Assembly (NCBI GenBank): GCA_016713625.1
Contig: JADJOT010000003.1
Span: 116,788 to 180,787, forward strand
Direction: 5' to 3'
DNA length: 64,000 bases
Source of the DNA: Candidatus Accumulibacter affinis
GTDB lineage: Bacteria; Pseudomonadota; Gammaproteobacteria; Burkholderiales; Rhodocyclaceae
The translations under genes were made by a program, and so were the position numbers. Shown here one piece after another: positions 8,769 to 17,641 of the stretch (position 1 is the first letter of the stretch; each line of letters begins with the position of its first letter). The notes beneath the pieces are model-generated. The model was not told where the DNA came from. It did no database searches and worked only from the letters and a program-made list of their open reading frames with translations.

Positions 8769-9857
8769 ATGAATGCCACGGACTCGCTGGCAAGCTGGCT
8801 ACGCCTGACGCTGACTCCCGGCATTGGTGGCGCGACACAGCGCAAATTACTGACCACGTTCGGGCTCCCCAGCGCCATTTTCGCGGCAAGCCGCAGCGCC
8901 TTGACCAGTGTCGTCGGCGAAAAAGCTGCCAGCCAGCTGCTTGATACCGACAGTCACGCAGCCGTAGCAGACGCGCTTGCCTGGTCAGACAAAGGCACTC
9001 ATCGCCTGCTGTGCCTCGCCGACCCGGACTATCCACCGGCGCTGCTGCAGATTCCCGACCCGCCGACACTGCTCTATGTCCGTGGTCGCGTCGAACTACT
9101 CAAGGCGCCCGCCTTGGCGGTGGTCGGAAGCCGTAACCCCACCCCGCAAGGCGTCCACAACGCCCAGCGCTTCGCGGCCAGCCTTGCCGAAGCCGGCCTG
9201 ACCATCATCAGCGGCCTTGCCCTCGGCATCGACGCGGCAGCTCATCGCGGCGCGCTGGCGGCATCAGGCAACACCGTGGCGATCATCGGCACGGGGATCG
9301 ATCGCCTCTACCCGGCAGCGAATCAGCAGCTGGCCATCGAGATCGCCTCCCGCGGTGCGATCATTTCGGACTTTCCGCTCGCTACGGCGCCGGTAGCCGC
9401 CAACTTTCCCCGCCGCAACCGCCTGATCGCTGGCCTGTCGCGCGGCACCCTGGTGGTCGAGGCGACAGTCGAAAGTGGCTCGCTGATCACCGCCAGACTT
9501 GCCGCTGAGCAGGGACGCGAGGTCTTTGCGATCCCCGGGTCGATTCATTCCCCCCAGTCACGCGGTTGTCACAGCTTGCTCAAGCAAGGGGCAAAGCTTG
9601 TCGAAACCGTCCAGGACGTGCTCGATGAACTGTGCTGGGCAAGCGCTTCATTACCGCCAACCGTCCCGGTTGAGAGTGACGGGGAAGCGCACGGGCTACT
9701 GCAAAGCATGGGTTGTGATCCGTGTAGTCTCGACGAGCTGGCAAACCACAGCGGCTTGACGGCTGACGCCGTTTCGGTGATGCTGCTGCACTTGGAACTG
9801 GATGGCCAGATTGCCGCCTTGCCAGGTGGCCGCTATCAAAGGCTGTTCCGGGCCTGA
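8769..9857 (+). CDS. dprA: DNA-processing protein DprA
   Basis: DprA binds incoming single-stranded DNA during natural transformation and loads RecA. The 362-residue product has an N-terminal helix-hairpin-helix/SAM-like part (TPGIGGATQRKLL). The Rossmann DprA domain has LAVVGSRNPTPQG and SGLALGIDAAAHRGAL (about 115-170) and the ESGSLITARLAAEQGREVFAIPG block. A C-terminal winged-helix region (about 300-362) is present. The start codon lies 2 bp after the LysM stop. The yifB/comM homologue at 46.5 kb is another transformation-linked gene in the window, so competence is plausible. Confidence 0.96.
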   Translation: MNATDSLASWLRLTLTPGIGGATQRKLLTTFGLPSAIFAASRSALTSVVGEKAASQLLDTDSHAAVADALAWSDKGTHRLLCLADPDYPPALLQIPDPPTLLYVRGRVELLKAPALAVVGSRNPTPQGVHNAQRFAASLAEAGLTIISGLALGIDAAAHRGALAASGNTVAIIGTGIDRLYPAANQQLAIEIASRGAIISDFPLATAPVAANFPRRNRLIAGLSRGTLVVEATVESGSLITARLAAEQGREVFAIPGSIHSPQSRGCHSLLKQGAKLVETVQDVLDELCWASASLPPTVPVESDGEAHGLLQSMGCDPCSLDELANHSGLTADAVSVMLLHLELDGQIAALPGGRYQRLFRA

Positions 9858-10054
9858 GGGAGCCTTTCTCAGCTGCACTGCGGAAACTGACGATAGCGCC
9901 AATTGCGGCAGCAGCACGACCTGGTTCCCACCGGCCTCCTCCGGCCTTGCTTGCCAAGCGCGGCAAAGAACTTTTATCATGGTCCGCGGAATGTGCTCGA
10001 TTGATCATTCCGCGATCACCCCTTTCGCCACACTCCCCGGCTGATGAATACCCC

Positions 10055-12642
10055 ATGAGCAAGAAACTGATCATCACCGAGAAGCCCTCCGTCGCCGCCG
10101 ACCTTGCGCGCGCCCTCGGTGGATTCGTTCGGCACGACGATTACTTCGAGAGCGACACCTATGTCCTCTCTTCGGCAATCGGTCACCTGCTGGAACTGGT
10201 CTGCCCCGAAGAATATGAAGTGAAGCGCGGCAAATGGTCGTTCGCCCATTTGCCGGTGATTCCTCCGCAGTTCGCGTTGCAACCGATTGTCAAAACAGAA
10301 TCTCGCCTCAAGCTCCTGGTGCGTTTGATCAAGCGCAAGGACGTGACTGGGCTGATCAACGCTTGTGATGCCGGCCGCGAGGGCGAGTTGATCTTCAACT
10401 ACATCACCCAGCACGCGGGCAACGCCAAGCCGGTCGATCGTTTGTGGCTGCAATCGATGACTCCGCAAGCCATCAAGGATGGCTTTTCGCGCCTGCGCAG
10501 CGGTGCCGAGATGCGTGGTCTTGGCGATGCTGCCGTCTGCCGCTCCGAGTCTGACTGGCTGGTCGGTATCAATGGCACGCGCGCAATGACTGCCTTCAAC
10601 TCCAAGACCGGCGGCTTCCACCTGACCACCGTTGGACGCGTTCAGACCCCAACGCTAGCGCTGATCGTCGACCGCGAGGACCGCATTCGCAAGTTCAAAC
10701 CGCGGGCCTACTGGGAACTCGAGGGCATTTTCAGCTGCCAGGCCGGCGACTATCGCGGCAGATGGTTCGATGAGAAGTTCAAAGGCAAGGATGAGGACGA
10801 GCATGCGCGAGCGGATCGTCTGTGGGATGAGCAGCGCGGCATCCAGCTGCAGCAGAAGTGCTTGGGTAAATGCGATGTGGTCAGCGACGAGACCAAGACC
10901 TCCACGCAGCTGTCCCCTTTGCTCTACGATCTGACCAGCCTGCAACGCGAGGCCAATGGTCGCTTCGGCTTTTCCGCCAAGGCGACACTCGGGCTGGCGC
11001 AGGCACTGTACGAGAAACACAAGGTCCTCACCTACCCGCGTACCGACTCCCGTGCGCTCCCCGAGGACTACCTCCCGACGGTGAGCAGCACGCTCTCGAT
11101 GCTCACCGGCGAGGGCGCCGGCAAGGGCCACGACGAGGCCACCCTGGCCCGTTACGCACCGTTCGCACAACACATCCTGGCGAGCAACTGGGTCGCGCCG
11201 AACAAACGGATTTTCAACAATGCCAAGGTTTCCGACCACTTCGCGATCATCCCGACGCTGCAGGCCCCCAAGCACCTCTCGGAACCTGAGGCCAAGCTCT
11301 ACGACATGGTCGTCAAGCGCTTCCTCGCAGTATTCTATCCGGCAGCGGAATACCTGATCACCACCCGCATCACGCGCGTTGAGGGCGAACCATTCAAGAC
11401 CGAAGGCAAGGTCCTCGTTAACCCGGGGTGGTTGGCGGTCTATGGCCGCGAGGCACAGGAAGGCGACGAGGGCAACCTGGTTGCCGTTGCCGCCGGTGAG
11501 CCCGTGCACACCGAGGAGCTGGTGCTCAACGCGCAGCAAACCAAGCCACCGGCCCGCTACTCCGAAGCGAGTCTGCTGACGGCCATGGAGGGTGCCGGCA
11601 AAGCCATGGACGATGAAGAGCTGCGGGCGGCGATGGCAGGACGTGGGCTTGGCACACCGGCCACGCGCGCCCAGATCATCGAGAATCTGCTTTCAGAGCA
11701 ATACCTTCTCCGCGAGAGTCGCGAACTCCTGCCAACCGCCAAGGCTTTTCGCTGATGACTCTGTTGAACGGACTCGGCATTCCCGAGTTGACGGCACCCG
11801 AACTCACCGGTGAATGGGAATGGAAGCTCGCCCGCATGGAGCGAGGCGAGATGTCGCGCAGCGAATTCATGAAAGAGATCGCGGCGATGACGCAACACAT
11901 CGTCGACCGCGCGAAGACCTACGATAGCGACAGCATTCCGGGCGACTTTGGTGAGTTGTCGGCACCCTGTCCGAAATGTGGGGGACTCATCAAGGAGACG
12001 TACAAAAAGTTCCAGTGTCAGGGATGTGACTTCGCGTTATGGAAGATCGTCGCCGGGCGCCAGTTCGAAGCGCGCGAGATTGACGAACTTCTAACGCAAC
12101 GCAAGATTGGCCCCTTGAGCGGCTTCCGCAACAAAATGGGACGCCCGTTCAATGCGATCATCCAGCTCAACGACGAAAACGCCCCGCAGTTCGACTTCGG
12201 CCAGGGTAGCGCTGGCAGCGACGGCACCGCCGAGGAGGTAGATTTCTCGCAGGACAAGGCGCTGGGCGTCTGTCCGAAGTGCGCTGCAAATGTCTTCGCT
12301 CACGGCATGGCCTACGTCTGTGAGAAGTCCGTCGGACCGGCCAAGGCCTGTGACTTTCGCTCCGGTACCGTCATTCTCCAACAAACGGTAGAGCCCGAAC
12401 AGATGCAGAAACTGCTGGCCAACGGGCGTACGGATCTGCTCAAGGACTTCGTTTCAGCCCGGACGCGGCGGAAGTTCTCGGCTTACCTGGTCCGCGGCAC
12501 TGATGGTAAAGTTGGCTTTGAGTTCGAGAAGCGCGCTCCCAAACCCGCAGCGAAGACCGCCAGCAGTACGGAGGTAAAGGTCAAACCCGGCGAAGCTGCG
12601 GCGCCGACCACCACGACGCGCCGCCGCAAGGTCACCGGCTAA
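10055..12642 (+). CDS. topB: DNA topoisomerase III/I-type (TopB), frameshifted near 11750
   Basis: This is a type IA topoisomerase that relaxes and decatenates DNA. The first 566 codons from MSKKLIITEKPSVAADLARA (10055) carry the Toprim domain (ITEKPSVAADL, NACDAGREGELIF) and the active-site Tyr in YPRTDSRALP. That frame stops at 11755. The next frame continues seamlessly with MTLLNGLGIPELTAPELTGEWE and three C-terminal zinc-ribbon segments (CPKCGG..CQGCD, CPKCAAN..) and a basic Pro/Ala/Lys tail. Adding one T to the TTTT run at 11746-11749 joins them as AKAF-SLMTLLNGL. A sequencing error is the simplest reading; a genuine split would separate the catalytic core from the DNA-binding zinc domains. 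Confidence 0.93.
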
Positions 12643-12680
12643 GCCGCAACGCTGCCAACGCAGGCTGCTCTAGGGCCGCC

Positions 12681-12696
12681 TGTTTCACGTGGAACA
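12681..12696 (-). other. parS site, perfect canonical match
   Basis: Read on the minus strand this is TGTTCCACGTGAAACA, identical to the canonical parS consensus at all 16 positions. It lies 39 bp after the topB stop, between the convergent topB and oxyR genes. With the 15/16 site at 5192 it makes a pair 7.5 kb apart, the clustering expected of origin-proximal ParB loading sites. Confidence 0.85.
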
Positions 12697-12816
12697 TCCG
12701 TCAACAGGCAGACCTGGCGACGACTTCGGAGGCATTTTAGTCCTGCCGATCCTGATGTCGACTCTCGCACCGAGCCGCTTCTCTTTCGCCCGGCGTCCCG
12801 CCGCCGACCAGCGTCC

Positions 12817-12882
12817 TGCCCGCTAACGGTCATGGCGATTCCAGACACCCCCGATGATCAAAGCCATGACCGTTAGCGGGCA
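12817..12882. repeat. 66-bp palindromic dispersed element, copy 1
   Basis: Two perfect 20-bp inverted arms (12817-12836 and 12863-12882, TGCCCGCTAACGGTCATGGC and its complement) flank a 26-base loop with the core CAGACACCCCCGATGAT. A second copy at 17295-17361 shares 24 of 26 loop bases. It lies between convergent topB and oxyR and overlaps the last codons of oxyR. It could act as a bidirectional transcription stop. It has REP/MITE-like organisation, but no transposase is linked. Confidence 0.8.
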
Positions 12883-13780
12883 GCACCCTGGCGGCGGCTG
12901 ATCGAGAATGGCGGCGCAAGATATCGATGGCTTGTGGCCTCGAGAAAGTCACCCGCCAGGCGATCACCACCCGACGCACAGGCGCCGGCTCACTGAAATG
13001 GCGAAACTGCAGCAGCGAGTCTTCGTGCGGCCATGAGGCAGCCGCCGATGCGGGAACAACCGAGATGCCGGCACCACTCGCGACCATGTAGCGGACCGTC
13101 TCCAGCGAACTTCCCTCAAGCGCTCCTGCGGTACCACCTGGTTGTGCAAGCTGCGGGCACGCCTGCACCACCTGATCCCGAAAACAGTTTCCGTTGCCCA
13201 GCAACAACAGGTTCTCTGCGGCCACCTGATCCGGATCGATCAAGGACTGCCGTGCCAGAGGGTGTCCGCTGGGCATCACCACGCAGAACGGCTCCTCATA
13301 CACCGCCCTCGATACGATGCCTGGTTCTGCAAAGGGCAGCGCAACGACAATCACGTCAAGTTCGCCTCGACGCAACTGGGCAGCCAGGTTCACGGTGAAG
13401 TTCTCGTGCAGGTAGAGCGGCATGCGCGGGGCTCGGAAGTGCAAGGCTGGAATCAGACGCGGCAGGAGGTAAGGCGCAATCGTATAGATGACGCCGAGGC
13501 GCAAAGGCCCCTGCAGGGGGTCCTTGCCCTGCTCGACGATCTCCCTCAGTTTGCCAGCCTCCTCGAGCACACGCTCCGCCTGCGCGGCAATCTGCTCACC
13601 CATCGTTGTCAAACGTACCTCAGCGGACGAACGCTCGAAAAGGATCACGCCATGCCTCTGCTCGACCTTCTTCAGCGCCACCGAAAGCGTTGGCTGGCTG
13701 ACGTGGCATTTCTCGGCGGCGTGTCCGAAGTGCTTCTCGCGTGCCAGCGCGACAATGTAGCGCAATTCAGTCAGGGTCAT
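12830..13780 (-). CDS. oxyR: hydrogen peroxide-sensing LysR regulator OxyR
   Basis: OxyR activates catalase, peroxiredoxin and related genes when H2O2 oxidises two cysteines. The 316-residue product has an N-terminal winged helix-turn-helix (FGHAAEKCHVSQPTLSVALK, about 18-37). Its redox pair falls exactly at the E. coli positions: Cys199 in GNGNCFRDQV and Cys208 in VQACP. MTLTELRYIVA at 13780 is the family-typical start. The last 17 residues (from LPANGHGF) are encoded by the palindromic element at 12817-12882, so the native C-terminus has been replaced or extended. Upstream 13781-13920 may hold its promoter. Confidence 0.94.
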   Translation of the reverse strand: MTLTELRYIVALAREKHFGHAAEKCHVSQPTLSVALKKVEQRHGVILFERSSAEVRLTTMGEQIAAQAERVLEEAGKLREIVEQGKDPLQGPLRLGVIYTIAPYLLPRLIPALHFRAPRMPLYLHENFTVNLAAQLRRGELDVIVVALPFAEPGIVSRAVYEEPFCVVMPSGHPLARQSLIDPDQVAAENLLLLGNGNCFRDQVVQACPQLAQPGGTAGALEGSSLETVRYMVASGAGISVVPASAAASWPHEDSLLQFRHFSEPAPVRRVVIAWRVTFSRPQAIDILRRHSRSAAARVLPANGHGFDHRGCLESP

Positions 13781-13920
13781 GGGCAAAGCATTCCTCTTCG
13801 GGAAACGACCACTTGATCAGCCGCCGGTAGATACGCTGCAAGGCAAGCACACTCGCTCACCGGCATAAGCCGCGCCTGCCCAACGATCAACATTTTGCGA
13901 ATCACCCTCGTCCCGACAAA

Positions 13921-14628
13921 TTAACCGCGTTGCGCCAGCAGCGCGAGCTGCGGCAAGTCCAACCACATCCATTGCCCGGCAGCCAACGCTGTCGGGAGAG
14001 CAAAACCACCAATCTCGACCCGCTGCAGCGCCTCGACCCGATTACCGGCTGCGGCAAGCATTCGCTTCACCAGATGATACCTGCCCAGGGTAACGGTCAG
14101 ACGCAACTGCCGCTCGCCAAGCCGAACACAGGCTGCCGCACTCACCATTCTTGCTTCCTCACGCAATTCCACACCGTTCAGTAGCGCCGCTACCTGCGCA
14201 TCATCGATCGGATGCCGCGTCACCACCTCGTAGACCTTGGGAATGAGTTTCCTGGGTGAGGTGTAGCGGTGAATGAAAGGGCCATCGTCGCTGAGCAGCA
14301 ACAGGCCGGTCGTGTCCTGGTCAAGACGGCCCACTGTCTGTATCCCACGCTTCAGCAGCGGCAGCGGCAACAGCGAGTACACGCTGCGATGGTGTTGCGG
14401 CTGCTGTGAGCACTCGTAGCCTGCAGGTTTGTTCAGCGCCAGGTAAACGAACCGCCAATACCGCCACACGCGACCGTCGACCGCAAAGGACAACCCTTCC
14501 GGTTCAAACTGCGCGCTCGCATCCTCGCAAACCTCGCCGCCAACGCTGACCCGACCCTCGCCAACCAGCGCGCGGCATTCCGCGCGGCTACCAAAGCCTT
14601 GCGATCTCAGCAAACGCTCAAGTTCCAT
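13921..14628 (-). CDS. 16S rRNA pseudouridine synthase, RsuA/RluB family
   Basis: This 235-residue enzyme isomerises uridine to pseudouridine in rRNA. An N-terminal S4 RNA-binding domain (MELERLLRSQGFGSRAECRAL) precedes the catalytic domain with GRLDQDTTGLLLLSDDG, whose first Asp is the catalytic residue, and LNKPAGYECS. The C-terminal KRMLAAAGNRVEALQRVEIGG block is typical of RsuA (16S U516), but RluE or RluF specificity cannot be excluded. The start at 14628 is set by the S4 domain; the frame continues to 14733 without homology. Confidence 0.92.
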   Translation of the reverse strand: MELERLLRSQGFGSRAECRALVGEGRVSVGGEVCEDASAQFEPEGLSFAVDGRVWRYWRFVYLALNKPAGYECSQQPQHHRSVYSLLPLPLLKRGIQTVGRLDQDTTGLLLLSDDGPFIHRYTSPRKLIPKVYEVVTRHPIDDAQVAALLNGVELREEARMVSAAACVRLGERQLRLTVTLGRYHLVKRMLAAAGNRVEALQRVEIGGFALPTALAAGQWMWLDLPQLALLAQRG

Positions 14629-14768
14629 GGTCGTCAATCCCCCCTTTCGCACAGCCCCCGAGGGAAAAGACAGCCAGCCGGCGGCGGCCTCTACGCAGCC
14701 TCCCCTTGTTGTATTGTGCGACAGCTGCAACAATAGCCCTCATTCCCTGCCACTTCACGGAGATACCC

Positions 14769-15104
14769 ATGTTGGTCAAGTTCACTTCGAGTACCTCAGG
14801 CCAAATCATGACCTTCGCCCCGGTCGCGCGTCAATTGCTGGAAATTCTCGGCAAAGACTGCAGCGCGCGCGGTGTGATCACTACCGAGCAACTACCCGAG
14901 GCGATTGATCGCCTGCGCCACGCCGCCGCTGATCCGGGTAGCCCACCCGCTGCCGATACCGAAACTGCCGACAGCGATAAGCACAAGGCCGCGGACGCGG
15001 CGCCAATCGGCCTGGGCCAGCGCGCCTACCCCTTGATCGAGTTGCTCGAGTGGACGCGCAAGGAGGATGGTTTCGTCCTTTGGGAGGCCGCGCAGGACTT
15101 CTGA
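14769..15104 (+). CDS. DUF1840 domain-containing protein
   Basis: This small 111-residue cytosolic protein starts MLVKFTSSTSGQIMTFAPVA, the conserved opening of the DUF1840 family. It ends RAYPLIELLEWTRKEDGFVLWEA, its conserved end. A central Ala/Asp/Glu-rich linker (about 55-80) is probably disordered. The ATG at 14769 is preferred over 14706 because the family begins there. The family is mainly betaproteobacterial and has no known function. It is convergent with thiC, 29 bp apart. Confidence 0.88.
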   Translation: MLVKFTSSTSGQIMTFAPVARQLLEILGKDCSARGVITTEQLPEAIDRLRHAAADPGSPPAADTETADSDKHKAADAAPIGLGQRAYPLIELLEWTRKEDGFVLWEAAQDF

Positions 15105-15133
15105 TCCTTCTCCGGCACGTCACGCACAGATCT

Positions 15134-17049
15134 TCAAATCTTCCGATACACCTCTGCCCCCGCTTTGACGAATTCGATGGCCTTGACTTCCATGCCCTTG
15201 GCCAGGGCCTCGGCTTCGCTCACTCCCTGGGCAAGCGCAAACTCGCGAACCTCCTGAGTGATCTTCATCGAACAAAAGTGCGGACCGCACATCGAGCAGA
15301 AATGCGCAACCTTTGCCGAGTCCTTGGGTAGGGTTTCGTCATGGAACTCGCGTGCCTTGTCGGGATCCAGACCAAGGTTGAACTGATCCTCCCAACGGAA
15401 TTCAAAACGCGCCTTCGACAACGCGTTGTCACGAATCTGCGCCCCTGGATGACCTTTGGCCAGATCGGCCGCATGCGCTGCCAGTTTGTAGGTGATGATT
15501 CCAGTCTTGACGTCGTCCTTGTCGGGCAGACCGAGGTGTTCCTTCGGCGTCACATAGCACAGCATGGCGGTGCCAAACCAACCGATCATCGCAGCCCCGA
15601 TACCACTGGTGATGTGGTCATAGCCAGGGGCAATGTCGGTGGTCAGTGGACCTAGGGTGTAGAACGGCGCCTCCTTGCAGTATTCGAGCTGCAGATCCAT
15701 GTTTTCCTTGATCATTTGCATCGGCACATGGCCTGGCCCCTCGATCATCACCTGCACATCGTGTTGCCAGGCGACATCGGTCAGTTCACCAAGAGTCTTC
15801 AACTCACCAAGTTGCGCCTCGTCGTTGGCGTCGTAGATCGACCCCGGACGCAGGCCATCCCCCAGACTGAAAGCGACATCGTAGGCCTTCATGATTTCGC
15901 AGATTTCCTCGAAATGCGTATACAGGAAGCTCTCCTGATGATGCGCGAGACACCACTTGGCCATGATCGATCCGCCACGCGAGACAATTCCGGTCAAGCG
16001 CCCGGCGGTCAGCGGCACGTAGCGCAGGAGCACGCCGGCGTGAATCGTGAAGTAGTCGACCCCTGCTCGGCCTGCTCGATCAAGGTATCGCGGAAGATCT
16101 GCCAGGTCAGTTCCTCCGCCTTGCCATTGACCTTCTCGAGCGCCTGGTAGATCGGCACCGTCCCGATCGGTACCGGGCTGTTGCGAATTATCCACTCACG
16201 CGTTTCATGGATGTTTTTCCCCGTGGACAGATCCATCACCGTGTCGCCGCCCCAGCGGATCGCCCAGGTCATTTTCTCGACCTCCTCCTGAATGCTCGAA
16301 CCCAGGGCAGAGTTGCCGATATTGGCGTTGATCTTGGTCAGGAAATTGCGCCCGATGATCATCGGCTCACTTTCCGGATGGTTGATATTGCACGGAATGA
16401 TCGCCCGGCCCCGCGCCACCTCAGAGCATACGAACTCGGCGCTGATTTCCTCTGGAATGCTGGCGCCGTAGCTGTGACCGGGATGTTGACGGCAGAGTAT
16501 CTCGGCGAAACGCTCGCCTTGCGAACCAGAAGCCCTCAACTGCTCAATGTAGGTACGACGGTTATTGTTTTCCCGGATCGCGACATACTCCATTTCCGGG
16601 GTAACCATGCCGCGCCGTGCGTAGTGCATCTGGCTGACGTTGGCACCCGCTCTGGCGCGCAACGGCCGGCGCTGCAAGCCCGGAAAACGCAATTCGTCGA
16701 GGGCCGCATCGGCCGCGCGAATACGGCCGAAATCCGAGCTCAAGTCGGCTAAGGGCTCGCTATCGTCTCTCTCGGCTATCCACTGCGCGCGCAACGCCGG
16801 CAGGCCCTGGCGAATGTCGATTCTCGCCTGCGGTTCGCTATATGGTCCGGAACAGTCGTAGACATAGATCGGCGGATTCTTCTCGCCACCGAAAGCTGTA
16901 TCGGTATCCGCCTGCACAATTTCGCGCATGGGTACGCGAATGTCCGGCCGACTGCCGACGACGTAGATCTTCCGCGAATTGGGCAAAGGCTTGATGGCGG
17001 CCTCGTCCACATGCGCGTCGGCGGCGATGAATTTTTCGTTTGCGTTCAT
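15134..17049 (-). CDS. thiC: phosphomethylpyrimidine synthase ThiC, frameshifted near 16062
   Basis: ThiC is the radical-SAM enzyme that rearranges aminoimidazole ribotide to the HMP-phosphate precursor of thiamine. The N-terminal part (start MNANEKFIAADAH at 17049, AAGGA ribosome site upstream) runs to EQAEQG. There the frame shifts; adding one base to the C run at 16060-16063 restores [23 protein letters not shown] and the C-terminal part. The [4Fe-4S] cysteine motif CSMCGPHFCSM is near the C-terminus. The whole product would be about 638 residues, the usual length. A TPP riboswitch lies directly upstream. The frameshift in an essential biosynthetic gene is probably a base-call error. Confidence 0.94.
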
Positions 17050-17149
17050 GATGTTTCCTTGCAAAGGGGTAGGGCAAAAGCTTTGCTGAATCGGGGAGCA
17101 TGCAAGGGTTGGGCGAAGCGAGGATGAACCACCGCGCAGAAGATACGCA

Positions 17150-17228
17150 CCGCTTCCCTACGACGGCATGACCCGTACAGGTTCGAAGGGACTCTCTCAG
17201 CCACGCAAAAGCCCTCGTGACACCCCCA
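17150..17228 (-). promoter_or_regulatory. TPP riboswitch (THI element)
   Basis: On the minus strand this stretch reads GGGGGTGTC, then GGCTGAGAGAGTC, CCTTCGAACCTG, GGTCATGCCG and finally CGTAGGGAAGCG. These are the conserved thi-box blocks in order: CUGAGA, the ACCUG motif and the closing GGGAAG. It ends about 100 bases before the thiC start. Thiamine pyrophosphate binding should shut off thiC expression. The match is to the universal element, and structure was judged by eye. Confidence 0.93.
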
Positions 17229-17294
17229 ACGTGTTCGCTCAACTTACTGGAATTGCCGCTCTTTAGCAAGATGGTTGACCGGCCCGGCGTCGAA

Positions 17295-17361
17295 CCGCGG
17301 CTAACCGTCATGGCGATTTCAGACACCCCCGATGATGAAAGCGATGACCGGTTAGCCACGG
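17295..17361. repeat. 67-bp palindromic dispersed element, copy 2
   Basis: Imperfect arms (17295-17314 and 17341-17361; CCGCGGCTAACCGTCATGGC against GCGATGACCGGTTAGCCACGG) flank a 26-base loop nearly identical to that of copy 1 at 12817 (24 of 26 bases). It lies in the 399-base gap between the TPP riboswitch of thiC and the DUF4157 gene. Nothing else is recognisable in 17243-17641 apart from the ribosome site of the next gene. Confidence 0.75.
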
Positions 17362-17641
17362 TACTCCCAGCTGCCTCCCGGGCGAAGTTCTGGACTCTCC
17401 GTCGAACGTGCCGCCGGCGCCGGACAGCACGCCCTACAGCGCGGATTGGGGAAACTTCCGCATCAGCCTTGACCTGGGAAACGGGACGCTTACAATCCTC
17501 ATAGGTACCGTCGTCGAAGCGATTCGGTCCAACGCAGTTTATCTGCCGCGGACTCTCCAGCGGTTGGACCGGGCGCTTTCAGCGCGGCAGATAGCCGCTA
17601 TTTGTTGGGCAGCGCAGCTGCAACAAAACGGGAGATGGAGC

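Noticed and set aside
15134..17049. Programmed frameshifting in thiC
   Set aside because: No slippery heptamer or downstream stimulator is seen, and the same kind of one-base loss occurs in more than twenty unrelated genes.
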